Positions 17,049-26,387 of a DNA stretch of 64,000 nucleotides are shown here, in pieces. The stretch is from Flavobacterium sp. N502540 (GTDB taxonomy: Bacteria > Bacteroidota > Bacteroidia > Flavobacteriales > Flavobacteriaceae), in the NCBI RefSeq assembly GCF_025947365.1, contig NZ_CP110012.1, positions 3,162,001 to 3,226,000 of the forward strand, in the 5' to 3' direction. Each line of letters begins with the position of its first letter. Within the stretch, counting starts at the first letter, position 1. The position numbers and the translations under genes were made by a program. Below the pieces are notes generated by a model. It saw only the letters and a program-made list of their open reading frames with translations. It had not been told where the DNA came from and searched no databases.

Positions 17049-20045
17049 TTATTGTTCTAAAGTATCACAGTGATATTCTTTCTTCTCTTTTTTGGTTGGT
17101 GGCTGTGTGCTCATTCCTTTGTTTTTTTCCTGCAACATCTGCCCAATCAATAAACTTCTTTCTTTCGAAATAGCCTGTTGTTTTTCAGCATCTTTTTCAA
17201 GATCAAAATACACTACACCTTCAATCATTGTTTTTTCGACTTTAGCATAAATAGACAACGGATTTTCGCTCCATAATACAACGTCAGCATCTTTACCTAC
17301 TTTTACACTTCCTACCTTATCGTCAATGTGTAATAATTTGGCAGGGTTTAAGGTTACAAATTTCCAAGCCTCTTCTTCAGAGATGTTTCCGTATTTCACC
17401 GCTTTTGCAGCCTCCTGATTTAATCTTCTTGACATTTCGGCATCATCTGAATTGTAAGCAACCACTAATCCCTGATTGTGCATAATTGGTCCGTTAAACG
17501 GAATCGCGTCATTTACTTCAAATTTGTAAGCCCACCAGTCAGAGAATGTAGATGCTCCAACACCGTGTTCTTTCATCTTATCTGCCACTTTATATCCTTC
17601 CAGAATGTGCGTAAAAGTATTCACTTTGAAATTGAACTTCTCCGTAACATTCATCAACATTAAGATCTCAGATTCTACATAAGAGTGACACGTAATAAAA
17701 CGCTCTTTGTTTAGAATTTCAGCGATCGTTTGCATTTCTAAATCAACTCTTGGCGCTTTTCCTTTTTTAGAACCTGCGTTGAATTTTTTCCAGTTTTCAT
17801 CGTATTCTTTTGCACGTTGGAAATAATCCGTAAAAACTTGTTCAACTCCCATTCTGGTTTGTGGAAAACGGGTAGGATTGTCAATTCCCCAATTCGCTTG
17901 TTTTACATTTTCTCCCAAAGCAAATTTGATGAACTTTGGCTGGTTTTTGTATAACATTTCGTCTGGTGCAGCACCCCATTTCCATTTTACAATGGCAGAA
18001 CGTCCTCCAATTGGGTTTGCAGATCCGTGTAATAATTGCGAAGTGGTTACACCTCCAGCTAAGTCTCTGTAGATATTAATGTCTTCAGAGTTTACAACAT
18101 CCTGAATTGTAACTTCGGCAGTCGAGTTATGTCCCATTTCGTTCACCCCTTTTGAAATGGCGATGTGGGAGTGTTCGTCAATAATTCCGCTCGTGATATG
18201 TTTACCTTTAGCATCAATAACTGTAGCAGAAGCATCGGAAAGATTTTTACCTACAGCAGCAATTTTTCCGTTTTTAATTAAAACGTCAGTTTCAGTTAAA
18301 ATACCTTCCTTTTCGTTGGTCCAAACCGTAGCATTTTTGAATAGTAAAGTTTGAGCAGTTAATCTTTTTGAGTCACCAAAAGCAATATTTGGATACGTTG
18401 TCGGGATAATCGGATTTAGTTTTTCAACTTTAGTTGAATCTTTTACCGCTACAAATGGGCTTGTTCTAGTAGCAGTCCAGAACAATTCTGTTCCGTTTGC
18501 CAATACCGCTTTTCCAGATAAGTTTTCCGGTTTTTCGATCAATCCGGTCAAACGTGAAAAATTAGATTTGATTGAATCGGTTGGTTTAATTAAAAGAGAG
18601 ATCCAGTTTTTAGAAACAGCAAAAGTACTGCTCACTTTCTTTGCATCTGCAGTTGTAACTTCAGATTTTGGAGCATCAACTGTTCCTTCGATTTTCCATT
18701 TGTAGGTATCTTTTCCAACCGTTAAGTCGTAGTTACCACGAATGTCTTTTGCGTTAACATCGTTTACAACGTATTTAGTTCCTTGTACCCAGTTTTCATA
18801 TAAAACCGTTTTTTCGTCAAAAATTTCACCTGAAGTAATGATGAAGTTGGCAAAAGCACCAGCTTTCAAACTTCCTACTTCATTACTTTTTCCTAAAATA
18901 GCTGCAGGAACTGTGGTTAGAGCTTCAAGAGCCTTTGTTTTATCAAAACCATATTTAATGGCTTTTAGTAAATTAGTTTTAAAATCTTCGGTCTTTTTTA
19001 ATTTGTCTGTTGTTAAAGCAAAAACAACTCCATTGTCCGAAAGAACTTTTAAGTTGGTAGGCGCCTGGTTCCAGAAACGCATATCAGCCAATTCGATTTG
19101 ATTGGACAAATAAGGGTTAGAAACATCATACGCCTCAGGGAAACTGATTGGGATGATATATTTGGCATTGGTACCTTTAATTTCTTCAATTCTTTCAAAC
19201 TCATTTCCGCTTCCTTTCAGAACATAGTTTAATCCAAATTCTTTGGCAATTTTCGCTGCTCTTAAACTGTTTAACTTGTCTTCTGTAGCAAAAATCTGAA
19301 CCAGTTTTTCGTTATCAGCTAAAGCCTCTAATGACAAATCTTTGGTTTCTGAATTTCCTTTTTTGTACCAGTCTAAGTCCAGATACATTTGGCGTAACAA
19401 AGCTGTCATACCCATTAATGAACTTGGATAAGCCTGATTCGTCAGAGCACTTCTTGTAAAAGCAAAATGGTTGGTTACTTTATTTGCAATAATTTGTTTG
19501 CTGTTTTCGGTATTGTTCAGTGCTACTAAAATTCCGGTTCCCTGAGCAACTCCGTCAGCAATATGGGTTCCTACTACTCCAAAACCGGCTTTTAGTAATT
19601 CTTCCGCTTTCGGCTGATCGTATTTAAAAGTTTCATAAGTATTTACTTCGGGACGAACACTTTCGTTCCAATAGTAACCTACTTTTTTAGTGTCGTATAA
19701 AGGGCTGCGATCACGTCCACGTCCGGCAGGGGCCTTAGGTTTTTCAACCCCAAAGCTGGTGTAGATATCAATAAACGAAGGATAAATAGTTTTTCCTGCA
19801 AGATCAATAGCAACGCTATTTTTAGGAATGGTGATGTTGTTTCCAACACCAACCACTTTGCCATCCTGAATGAGTAAAGTTCCTTTTTCGATTTTTTGTG
19901 TTGGGGTTACATAAATCGTGGCATTGGTAAAAACAGTGTAATTGTTGTTTTTGTTGTGGACACTTTCATTAACGGGAAAGTAATCTTGAGCATACGTTTT
20001 TGTTAAAAAAACACTCAAAAACAGTAGTAGTAGTTTTCTTTTCAT
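17049..20045 (-). CDS. Exported tandem-domain amidohydrolase
   Basis: 998 residues with a signal peptide (MKRKLLLLFLSVFLTKTYA) and two amidohydrolase-like domains. The first (about 35-440) has YPSFIDIYTSFG where HxH is expected, so it appears metal-free. The second (about 560-960) keeps DEHSHIA, CHSYVESE, THILEG and NSDDAEMSRR, a full set of likely metal ligands. It resembles imidazolonepropionase-like or dipeptidase-like exported amidohydrolases of Bacteroidota; the substrate is unknown. First gene of a two-gene operon with the 435-residue paralogue. Confidence 0.82.
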   Translation of the reverse strand: MKRKLLLLFLSVFLTKTYAQDYFPVNESVHNKNNNYTVFTNATIYVTPTQKIEKGTLLIQDGKVVGVGNNITIPKNSVAIDLAGKTIYPSFIDIYTSFGVEKPKAPAGRGRDRSPLYDTKKVGYYWNESVRPEVNTYETFKYDQPKAEELLKAGFGVVGTHIADGVAQGTGILVALNNTENSKQIIANKVTNHFAFTRSALTNQAYPSSLMGMTALLRQMYLDLDWYKKGNSETKDLSLEALADNEKLVQIFATEDKLNSLRAAKIAKEFGLNYVLKGSGNEFERIEEIKGTNAKYIIPISFPEAYDVSNPYLSNQIELADMRFWNQAPTNLKVLSDNGVVFALTTDKLKKTEDFKTNLLKAIKYGFDKTKALEALTTVPAAILGKSNEVGSLKAGAFANFIITSGEIFDEKTVLYENWVQGTKYVVNDVNAKDIRGNYDLTVGKDTYKWKIEGTVDAPKSEVTTADAKKVSSTFAVSKNWISLLIKPTDSIKSNFSRLTGLIEKPENLSGKAVLANGTELFWTATRTSPFVAVKDSTKVEKLNPIIPTTYPNIAFGDSKRLTAQTLLFKNATVWTNEKEGILTETDVLIKNGKIAAVGKNLSDASATVIDAKGKHITSGIIDEHSHIAISKGVNEMGHNSTAEVTIQDVVNSEDINIYRDLAGGVTTSQLLHGSANPIGGRSAIVKWKWGAAPDEMLYKNQPKFIKFALGENVKQANWGIDNPTRFPQTRMGVEQVFTDYFQRAKEYDENWKKFNAGSKKGKAPRVDLEMQTIAEILNKERFITCHSYVESEILMLMNVTEKFNFKVNTFTHILEGYKVADKMKEHGVGASTFSDWWAYKFEVNDAIPFNGPIMHNQGLVVAYNSDDAEMSRRLNQEAAKAVKYGNISEEEAWKFVTLNPAKLLHIDDKVGSVKVGKDADVVLWSENPLSIYAKVEKTMIEGVVYFDLEKDAEKQQAISKERSLLIGQMLQEKNKGMSTQPPTKKEKKEYHCDTLEQ

Positions 20046-20213
20046 GGATAATTAATAAAATTTTCATTAAAAATAGGAAATATTAATATTTGAGCAAGTT
20101 TTAATGAAAATTAATTTTTTATATTCCGCGTTAAGTACCAAAAACGATTTAGTAATTCTTCTGATTTTGATGATTTGCACTGTTTTTTGAGTGCTGCTTT
20201 TAAGAATGTCTTT

Positions 20214-21641
20214 TTATTTTAGGATCTTCTCATATCGGTTTTTTATCCCTTCCAGATAGGGAGCTTTGATTTCTGTGGCAAGCTCTACCGCTTTTTTTAA
20301 GACCGCCGTTGCAGTATCTTTTTTTCCGTTTTGCTCCAAAAGATCACCATATTTTAAAAAGGCTATCGGAGATTTTGGATGTAATTCTGCATTGCTTTTT
20401 AAAATTGATTCTGCAATAAATGATTTTGTAGGAGTATAATCGGATGAAAGGTTAGTAATGTCCTCTTCTGTAAACCAATCAGATTCAATTAGCTTTTTGA
20501 CGACTGTTTGAATTTGCTGATCCATTTTTGCTAAATCAGCTTCGTTTAATGGTTTTGTTTGCTGGTCAACAGTAGATTGCAATTCCAGATAAAGTCTTTT
20601 TGATTCAGCTGCAATTTTACTTCGGTAGTCCTCTGCTGCTTTTTTTGCCAATTCTATGGTTTTGTCGTAAGCCAGTTCCTGGGTTGTTTTGTACTCAGGG
20701 ATTACGCCAATTCCTTCCCAGTTTGTTTTAGTGATTGGATTTATCGGAGTTCCGGTAGGAATGAAAATTTCTAAAAGAGGGTTAATTTCAAGAATTTCAC
20801 CGGGATTGGCTCCACCACCAGTCACTTCACCAACTAAGGTTGCTCTTTTTTGCGCTTGCATGTTATAACTGAATTCTTCTGCACCCGAAAAACTTCTGGC
20901 ACCTGTGATAATAAATAGGGGAACATCGATTCTTTTTTTACCGTTAACTTCTGTAACTCTTAATTCTTCCGTATAATTGTCTTTTCTAAAATATAAGGTA
21001 TTGAGCAATAGTGGTTCTTTTAAAAAATAACTGCACAGGTACTGCACGGTTTTAGGACTTCCACCTCCGTTAGTGCTTAAATCAATAACAATGGCGTCCG
21101 TTTTAGAAAGCAATTGCATATAAGAATCAATAGTGGGTTTAGTTTCGTGTATGAAATATTTAAAATTGAGGTAACCGATATTACCGTCAAGGATCTTAAC
21201 CTCTCTGAAACCATCGGCGAGTTTGCGATTGTCGGTTAAATTATGAAGATAAATTTCGTAGGAATCTTTAGCTGCATTTGTGTTTTTATTATCCGGAACA
21301 AATTTAGGCTTGACTCTAAGATGTTTGTCGTTGTTGACCAAACGAATTTCTTTCGTTAGAGCTACAGCGAAAGAATCCAGTAGATCGTATTTTTTGAATT
21401 TATTTTCTTTATAACTCTTTTTTAAATGAGCCGCGATCAGTTTTGCCTGATCAGGAAATATGTACTCCTTTTGAATGAGGGAATCTATTTTTAGAATAGT
21501 CTCTTTTTTAAATTTCTCCGTTATTTTCTTTTGCTGACCATTTGCGTTAGGAAGAATCAGACAGGTGAGCGCGAATAAAAAAACGAATTTGTTGCTAAAA
21601 ATAAAAATCTGTTGTAAAAATGGTTTGGTGAGATATTTCAT
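20214..21641 (-). CDS. S41 family (C-terminal processing) peptidase
   Basis: 475 residues. The N-terminus has an extended hydrophobic signal (FVFLFALTCLILPNANG). Then comes an N-terminal helical domain (FKKETILKIDSLIQKEYIFPDQAKLIAAHL) and the S41 core: DAIVIDLSTNGGGSPKTVQYL, TLYFRKD, and the catalytic serine in FIITGARSFSGAEEF. GEVTGGGANPGE and the beta-rich IPTGTPINPITKTNWEGIGVIPEY follow. A TPR-like tail (SPIAFLKYGDLLEQNGKKDTATAVLKKAVEL) closes it. Likely periplasmic; the substrate is unknown. Confidence 0.85.
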   Translation of the reverse strand: MKYLTKPFLQQIFIFSNKFVFLFALTCLILPNANGQQKKITEKFKKETILKIDSLIQKEYIFPDQAKLIAAHLKKSYKENKFKKYDLLDSFAVALTKEIRLVNNDKHLRVKPKFVPDNKNTNAAKDSYEIYLHNLTDNRKLADGFREVKILDGNIGYLNFKYFIHETKPTIDSYMQLLSKTDAIVIDLSTNGGGSPKTVQYLCSYFLKEPLLLNTLYFRKDNYTEELRVTEVNGKKRIDVPLFIITGARSFSGAEEFSYNMQAQKRATLVGEVTGGGANPGEILEINPLLEIFIPTGTPINPITKTNWEGIGVIPEYKTTQELAYDKTIELAKKAAEDYRSKIAAESKRLYLELQSTVDQQTKPLNEADLAKMDQQIQTVVKKLIESDWFTEEDITNLSSDYTPTKSFIAESILKSNAELHPKSPIAFLKYGDLLEQNGKKDTATAVLKKAVELATEIKAPYLEGIKNRYEKILK

Positions 21642-21844
21642 AATGTTTTTGATTTTTATTCATAACGCTAATTTAGGGTTTTATGATAAATTCTGATGAA
21701 AATATTTATTAGGTGTGTTGTTTAGTTGTTTTTCGTTAATAGAAATTGCGATTACTTGCGACTTTTTAATAATGAATTTGGAAAGATAGAATTGAATTCA
21801 AAAGGAAGTAGGAAGGAACGTGTATTTAATTGTAATAAAAAAGC

Positions 21845-21852
21845 TACTTTTG
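21845..21852 (+). promoter_or_regulatory. -7 box of comM
   Basis: TACTTTTG matches TAnnTTTG, 43 bases before the comM ATG. Confidence 0.55.
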
Positions 21853-21895
21853 TACATCTCGTTAGATTTGAATCCATTTATTAGGAATAGGAATT

Positions 21896-23344
21896 ATGTT
21901 AGTAAAAGTTTACGGAAGTGCCGTTTTTGGAGTAGAAGCAACAACGATTACGATCGAAGTTCATATGGATAAAGGAATTGGTTATCATTTAGTGGGATTG
22001 CCGGATAATGCCATAAAGGAAAGCAGTTATCGAATTGCCGCCGCACTTAAGAACAATGGATTAATTTTTCCGGGTAAGAAAATAACAATTAATATGGCAC
22101 CGGCTGACTTACGAAAGGAGGGTTCCGCATACGATTTAACTTTGGCGATGGGAATTTTGGTGGCTTCAGATCAGATAAAAGCACCGGAGATTGAAAAATA
22201 TATTATCATGGGAGAGCTTTCTTTAGACGGCAGTTTACAACCGATTCGGGGAGCATTACCGATCGCAGTCAAAGCAAAGGAGGAAGGTTATAAAGGTTTC
22301 TTCCTGCCTATTCAGAATGTGAAAGAAGCTGCAATAGTGACTGGATTAGACACTTACGGAGTTCAGAATCTTCAGGATGTTATTGATTTTTTTAAGGGGA
22401 AAGGAACTCTTGAGCCTACAACTATTGATACGAAAGCTGAATTTTATAAAAGCTTAGATTTTCCGGAATTTGACTTTTCAGATGTCCGCGGACAGGAAAG
22501 TATAAAACGTTGTATGGAAATTGCGGCTGCGGGAGGTCATAACATCATTTTAATTGGTCCGCCCGGAGCGGGGAAAACGATGTTGGCTAAACGTGTTCCG
22601 AGTATTTTACCGCCAATGACTTTGCGTGAAGCTCTTGAAACGACTAAAATTCACAGTGTTGCCGGAAAGTTGAAAGAAGTTGGATTAATGAACCAGCGAC
22701 CTTTTAGAAGCCCTCATCATACCATTTCTAATGTTGCCTTGGTTGGAGGAGGAAGTTATCCTCAGCCCGGAGAAATTTCGATGGCTCACAATGGTGTTTT
22801 GTTTTTAGACGAATTACCGGAGTTCAAGCGCGATGTTCTTGAAGTGATGCGCCAGCCGCTGGAAGATCGGGAAGTTACTATTTCAAGGGCTAAATTTACA
22901 GTAACTTACCCTTCCTCGTTTATGCTTGTGGCGAGTATGAATCCCAGCCCGAGTGGTTTTTTTAACGATCCTGCTATGCCTAATACATCTTCGCCACATG
23001 AGATGCAGCGCTATTTGAGCAAAATATCAGGACCTTTACTGGATCGGATTGACATTCATATCGAAGTCACACCAGTTCCTTTTGAAAAATTGGCCGATGA
23101 TCGAAAAGCCGAGAGTAGTGTTGAAATCCGCAAACGGGTTACCGCTGCACGAGAAATTCAGACCAGACGTTTCGAAACAATTGAAAATGTACATTACAAT
23201 GCACAAATGAGCAGTAAACTTATTCGGGAGTTTTGTATTCTTGACGATCCGTCAAAAGAATTGCTTAAAACGGCTATGGAACGATTGAATCTGTCTGCGA
23301 GAGCCTACGACAGAATCCTGAATGACAAACTTTTTTATATATAG
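21896..23344 (+). CDS. comM: ComM/YifB Mg-chelatase-like AAA ATPase, C-terminus replaced by element insertion
   Basis: 482 residues. In naturally transformable bacteria ComM is a hexameric branch-migration helicase. Seen: the N-terminal Lon-like domain (AVFGVEATTITIEVHMDKG), Walker A GPPGAGKT near residue 221, FRSPHHTISNVALVGGG, Walker B GVLFLDELPEF, DRIDIHIEV, and the start of the C-terminal domain (LNLSARAYDRIL). After codon 475 the host sequence stops and 7 residues (NDKLFYI) are read from the inserted element. The lost part lies at 38949-39057; joining at the shared AA gives 511 residues, the usual family length. Whether the truncated protein folds or works is unknown. Confidence 0.95.
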   Translation: MLVKVYGSAVFGVEATTITIEVHMDKGIGYHLVGLPDNAIKESSYRIAAALKNNGLIFPGKKITINMAPADLRKEGSAYDLTLAMGILVASDQIKAPEIEKYIIMGELSLDGSLQPIRGALPIAVKAKEEGYKGFFLPIQNVKEAAIVTGLDTYGVQNLQDVIDFFKGKGTLEPTTIDTKAEFYKSLDFPEFDFSDVRGQESIKRCMEIAAAGGHNIILIGPPGAGKTMLAKRVPSILPPMTLREALETTKIHSVAGKLKEVGLMNQRPFRSPHHTISNVALVGGGSYPQPGEISMAHNGVLFLDELPEFKRDVLEVMRQPLEDREVTISRAKFTVTYPSSFMLVASMNPSPSGFFNDPAMPNTSSPHEMQRYLSKISGPLLDRIDIHIEVTPVPFEKLADDRKAESSVEIRKRVTAAREIQTRRFETIENVHYNAQMSSKLIREFCILDDPSKELLKTAMERLNLSARAYDRILNDKLFYI

Positions 23345-23347
23345 TTC
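23298..23347 (+). other. attL: left junction of the comM element
   Basis: Host comM sequence runs up to CAGAATCCTG plus the core AA at 23321-23322. Element sequence follows from TGACAAAC. The right arm of attP is 23323-23347 and ends in ATATAGTTC, the inverse of GAACTATAT at the other end. Confidence 0.85.
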
Positions 23348-23480
23348 ATTTTTTGGTTTTAAATTATTGTAAGTTAGTTTTTTATGTTCTAAATATTGTT
23401 GTTTGATTGTTACAATTATTTATGTTAATTAGTGATATTTTTTCTTTATGCGTGATTTTTCTTAAATTCACGTAATTGTA

Positions 23481-23493
23481 CCTAAACTTTAGG
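23481..23493. promoter_or_regulatory. 13-bp palindrome at the transposase start
   Basis: CCTAAACTTTAGG is a perfect palindrome about a central C, ending 2 bases before the ATG at 23496. A protein bound here would cover the ribosome-binding region, which suggests autoregulation. Inference only. Confidence 0.4.
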
Positions 23494-23495
23494 AA

Positions 23496-24626
23496 ATGGA
23501 GAAGCATAAAATTTACGACCGTGATTTTAAAGTGAACGCAGTCAAATTAGCACTTAAAACAAATCGTTTCCAAGCAGCAAAAGAACTTGGCGTAGGAACT
23601 ACAAATATCTACAGATGGCAAGCCGAATTTCAAAAATATGGTGAAGCAGATAGCTTTTGCAAAGGCCATTTTAGAAACCCCGAGCAAAAAAGGTTTGTGA
23701 TACTTAAAATTACACTTACAAAAAGGCTACAAAAAGTAGAACGTCAAGTTGAAATTTTTAAGAGCGCAAGCCACTATATCCTGCAAGGAAAACCAATGAT
23801 TTTTTATTTTATCGAAAACAATTTAGATAAATATTCAATTTGTAGTATGTGTGAAGTTTTAGGTATAAGAGAAACGACTTATTATCGATGGAGAGATAAA
23901 ATAGTTTCTCCAAGAAAGCGTGAAACAATCTTCTTAGAAGAAGAAATAACGTCTATATTTTACGAATATAAAGCGAGATATGGTAATATCAAAATTTCAG
24001 CAGAATTGAGAAGCCGAGGCATTATATTATCACCTCCTTCGGTAACTCGTTACATGAATAGACTAGGTCTTGTCAGTAAGCTTAGCAGTAGACATAAATT
24101 GAAATCTGGTTCGCATTTTGTTCCCCATAATCCTTGTATTTTTCCTAATATTCTTAATCGTCAGTTTAAAGCTGACAAACCTTCACAGATTTGGGTATCG
24201 GGTATAACAAACTTAGAAACAGAGAAAGGTCTTTTATCACTAACAATTATTATGGATTTATTTGACAATAAAATTATTGGATGGAATTTGAGTACAGGTG
24301 CGACAATAATGGAAACTTCAATGCCAGCTTGGGAAATGGCTATCCTAAATCGTAAACCTAAGAAAGGATTAATATTTCATTCTGATAGATCACCTCAATA
24401 CGCTAATAAGATGTTTACTCGTAAATTGAACTCATATAAACATATTAAACGAAGTATGAGCAGGAATGGGAATCATTTAGATAATGTTGTGCCCAAAAGA
24501 TTTTTTATCGCCCTTAAATCTGAACTAGCTTCTTTAAATGAACTTTCTATTAAAAAAGAAATTGAAGAAAAAATACCTGAATATCTTGAACAAACATCAA
24601 ACGTTTTTAAGCACATATTAATATAA
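23496..24626 (+). CDS. IS3-like transposase paralogue with degraded DDE site
   Basis: 376 residues: an N-terminal helix-turn-helix of the transposase-8 type (MEKHKIYDRDFKVNAVKLAL), a middle linker, an HTH_21-like segment (YEYKARYGNIKISAELRSRGI) and an rve integrase-like domain. The catalytic set is broken: the first aspartate is Gly236 (WVSGIT, against WVSDIT in its neighbour) and the glutamate is Lys334 (VVPKRFF against AVSESFF). Asp297 (HSDRSPQYA) remains. The C-terminal end also diverges and is shorter. The frame is nevertheless open throughout. It is followed after 10 bases by an intact paralogue. It may be a decaying copy or a catalytically dead regulator/DNA-binding partner. Confidence 0.8.
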   Translation: MEKHKIYDRDFKVNAVKLALKTNRFQAAKELGVGTTNIYRWQAEFQKYGEADSFCKGHFRNPEQKRFVILKITLTKRLQKVERQVEIFKSASHYILQGKPMIFYFIENNLDKYSICSMCEVLGIRETTYYRWRDKIVSPRKRETIFLEEEITSIFYEYKARYGNIKISAELRSRGIILSPPSVTRYMNRLGLVSKLSSRHKLKSGSHFVPHNPCIFPNILNRQFKADKPSQIWVSGITNLETEKGLLSLTIIMDLFDNKIIGWNLSTGATIMETSMPAWEMAILNRKPKKGLIFHSDRSPQYANKMFTRKLNSYKHIKRSMSRNGNHLDNVVPKRFFIALKSELASLNELSIKKEIEEKIPEYLEQTSNVFKHILI

Positions 24627-24636
24627 ACTTACTGTT

Positions 24637-25797
24637 ATGAAAAATTACGATCGTACGTTTAAAATGAATGCAGTCAAATTAAGCTATAAGAGAGGTAAAG
24701 GACAAATTGCGAGTATTGAAAGGGAGTTAGGAATAACTGCTAGTTGTTTATATCGATGGCGACAAGACTTCGAAAAATTTGGAGCAGGAAGTTTTTGCGG
24801 AACAGGCTACTTAAAATTAACTCTCGATCAAAGTACAATTACTAATCTTGAAAAGAAAGTAAAAGATTCAGAACTTACACTTGAAATTTTGAAAAGAGGA
24901 AGTAAACATGTTGCACTGGGAAAAATAATGACTAAAGATTTTATTGAGGATAACAAAAATAAATTTTCAATTTTAAAAATGTGCAGTGCATTAGGAGTTT
25001 CAAGAACCACATATTATAGAAGAAAAAAACAAGAACTTTCAAATACTGAAATTCGAATAAATATTTTGAAAGAGGAAATTACATCTATATTTTATGAATT
25101 TAAGCAAATATGTGGCTGTAGAAAAATTGCTAAAGAACTTGAAAAGAGAGGGTTTAAAATAACAGACTCACATGTCGCATCTTATATGAAAGTTCTGGGG
25201 CTTTATCGAAAAGCCAAAAGAAAATACAAAGCAACAACAGATTCACTTCATAATCACTATGTGTTTCCAAATGTTTTAAATAGAGAGTTTAAAGTTACTG
25301 ACCCTTCCCAAGTTTGGGTTTCGGACATTACATACATACAGACTATGAGAGGCTTTCTATACCTCACTATAATTATGGATTTATTTGATAGAAAAATCAT
25401 AGGATGGAGCTTAAGTGACACAATGAGTACCAAAGCAACAACTCTACCAGCTTGGGAAATGGCGGTTAACAATAGAAAAATTACCAAAGAGTTAATTTTC
25501 CATTCAGATAGAGGTACTCAATATGCTAATAAAATTTTCACTAAATCTTTAGACTCATACAAATATGTTAGAAGAAGTATGAGTCGTAAGCAAAATCACA
25601 ATGATAATGCTGTTTCTGAAAGCTTTTTTAGCATATTTAAACGAGAATTAATTCACAGGGATAAACTTTTATCAAGAAAACAGTTGAGAATAGAAGTTTA
25701 TGAATACATTGAAAACTGGTATAATAAGAAAAGAAGACATGGATTTTTAGGCTATAAGACAATTGAGGAATTTGATAGAATTAATAAACTAAGCTAA
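24637..25797 (+). CDS. IS3-like transposase with intact DDE triad
   Basis: 386 residues with the same layout as its neighbour: HTH (NAVKLSYKRGKGQIASIERELGI-type), a coiled linker (TITNLEKKVKDSELTLEILKRG), HTH_21, and an rve domain with D230 in WVSDITYI, D291 in HSDRGTQYAN and E328 in AVSESFFSIFKREL. The ending (ENWYNKKRRHGFLGYKTIEEF) is typical of the family. IS3-family transposases are normally made from two frames by frameshifting; here one continuous frame encodes everything. I find no clear terminal inverted repeats of an insertion sequence around the pair. Confidence 0.88.
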   Translation: MKNYDRTFKMNAVKLSYKRGKGQIASIERELGITASCLYRWRQDFEKFGAGSFCGTGYLKLTLDQSTITNLEKKVKDSELTLEILKRGSKHVALGKIMTKDFIEDNKNKFSILKMCSALGVSRTTYYRRKKQELSNTEIRINILKEEITSIFYEFKQICGCRKIAKELEKRGFKITDSHVASYMKVLGLYRKAKRKYKATTDSLHNHYVFPNVLNREFKVTDPSQVWVSDITYIQTMRGFLYLTIIMDLFDRKIIGWSLSDTMSTKATTLPAWEMAVNNRKITKELIFHSDRGTQYANKIFTKSLDSYKYVRRSMSRKQNHNDNAVSESFFSIFKRELIHRDKLLSRKQLRIEVYEYIENWYNKKRRHGFLGYKTIEEFDRINKLS

Positions 25798-26317
25798 ATT
25801 TAACTAGAGCTTATGATTGAGCTGTTTTTCATGTAATCTCTATTTGCTTAAGTCTTAATTGAAAATAATAAACTTTTAAATATATAGTTCATTTTTTTTG
25901 AAATTAGCCTTCTAAAAATAGATTAAGTTAATGACTTGTTTTTATGTATTTAAAAGTTTATTAATTCATCAGAAGTGGTCAATAGCTAAAGGCTTAAGCA
26001 TCGAGAATCAATTAGAAAAGGTATGTAAGCAATCGATATATTAAAAAGGGGATTATATAAGTTGCTATTAATAGATACTAAAGATTAATTTTGACAATTC
26101 TTAGACTATTCATTGATTCAATCCGATTAAATAATTTTAATACATCCTTAATTTATAATAACTAATTAATTAAACTGAGTGTTTTAATGTTTTAAAAACT
26201 CGATTTTTGTTTAAAAAATAATCAGAATAGCTCTGAAAAAATAGGTTTTTAGGGTCTTGTTGATTAATGCTCAGATTGTACATCACAATTAAGATTTTTT
26301 AAGGACACATAATGAAT
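25798..26317. other. Gene-free stretch left of the iterons
   Basis: About 520 A+T-rich bases with no convincing gene. It contains the second attP-arm copy (25866-25890). Confidence 0.45.
25864..25890 (+). other. Second attP-arm copy (internal att-like site)
   Basis: AA at 25864-25865 followed by a 25-base arm that matches the attL arm 23323-23347 at 21 of 25 positions, with the next 7 bases also matching. Both end in ATATAGTTC at the same distance from AA. The left side does not carry the GAACTATAT half. Confidence 0.55.
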
Positions 26318-26360
26318 AATATTATAGATATAAATATTATAGATATAAATATTATAGAAG
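26318..26360. repeat. Iteron-like 15-bp tandem repeats
   Basis: AATATTATAGATATA occurs twice exactly (26318-26332, 26333-26347) and a third time in part (26348-26357). The array ends 27 bases before the ATG at 26388. Confidence 0.8.
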
Positions 26361-26387
26361 TAATAAATAGTAATAAAAAAAAATCGC

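Noticed and set aside
23322..23344. comM ending explained by a frameshift or sequencing error
   Set aside because: The true 3' end is present 15.6 kb away and joins exactly in frame, so insertion explains the data better.
25808..25830. Terminator after the second transposase
   Set aside because: The AGCTTA / TGAGCT stem needs a wobble pair and is short; support is too weak.
23345..25863. Terminal inverted repeats of an ordinary IS3 insertion sequence around the transposase pair
   Set aside because: I looked at both flanks and found no convincing matching ends or target-site duplication; only the att-arm copy stands out.
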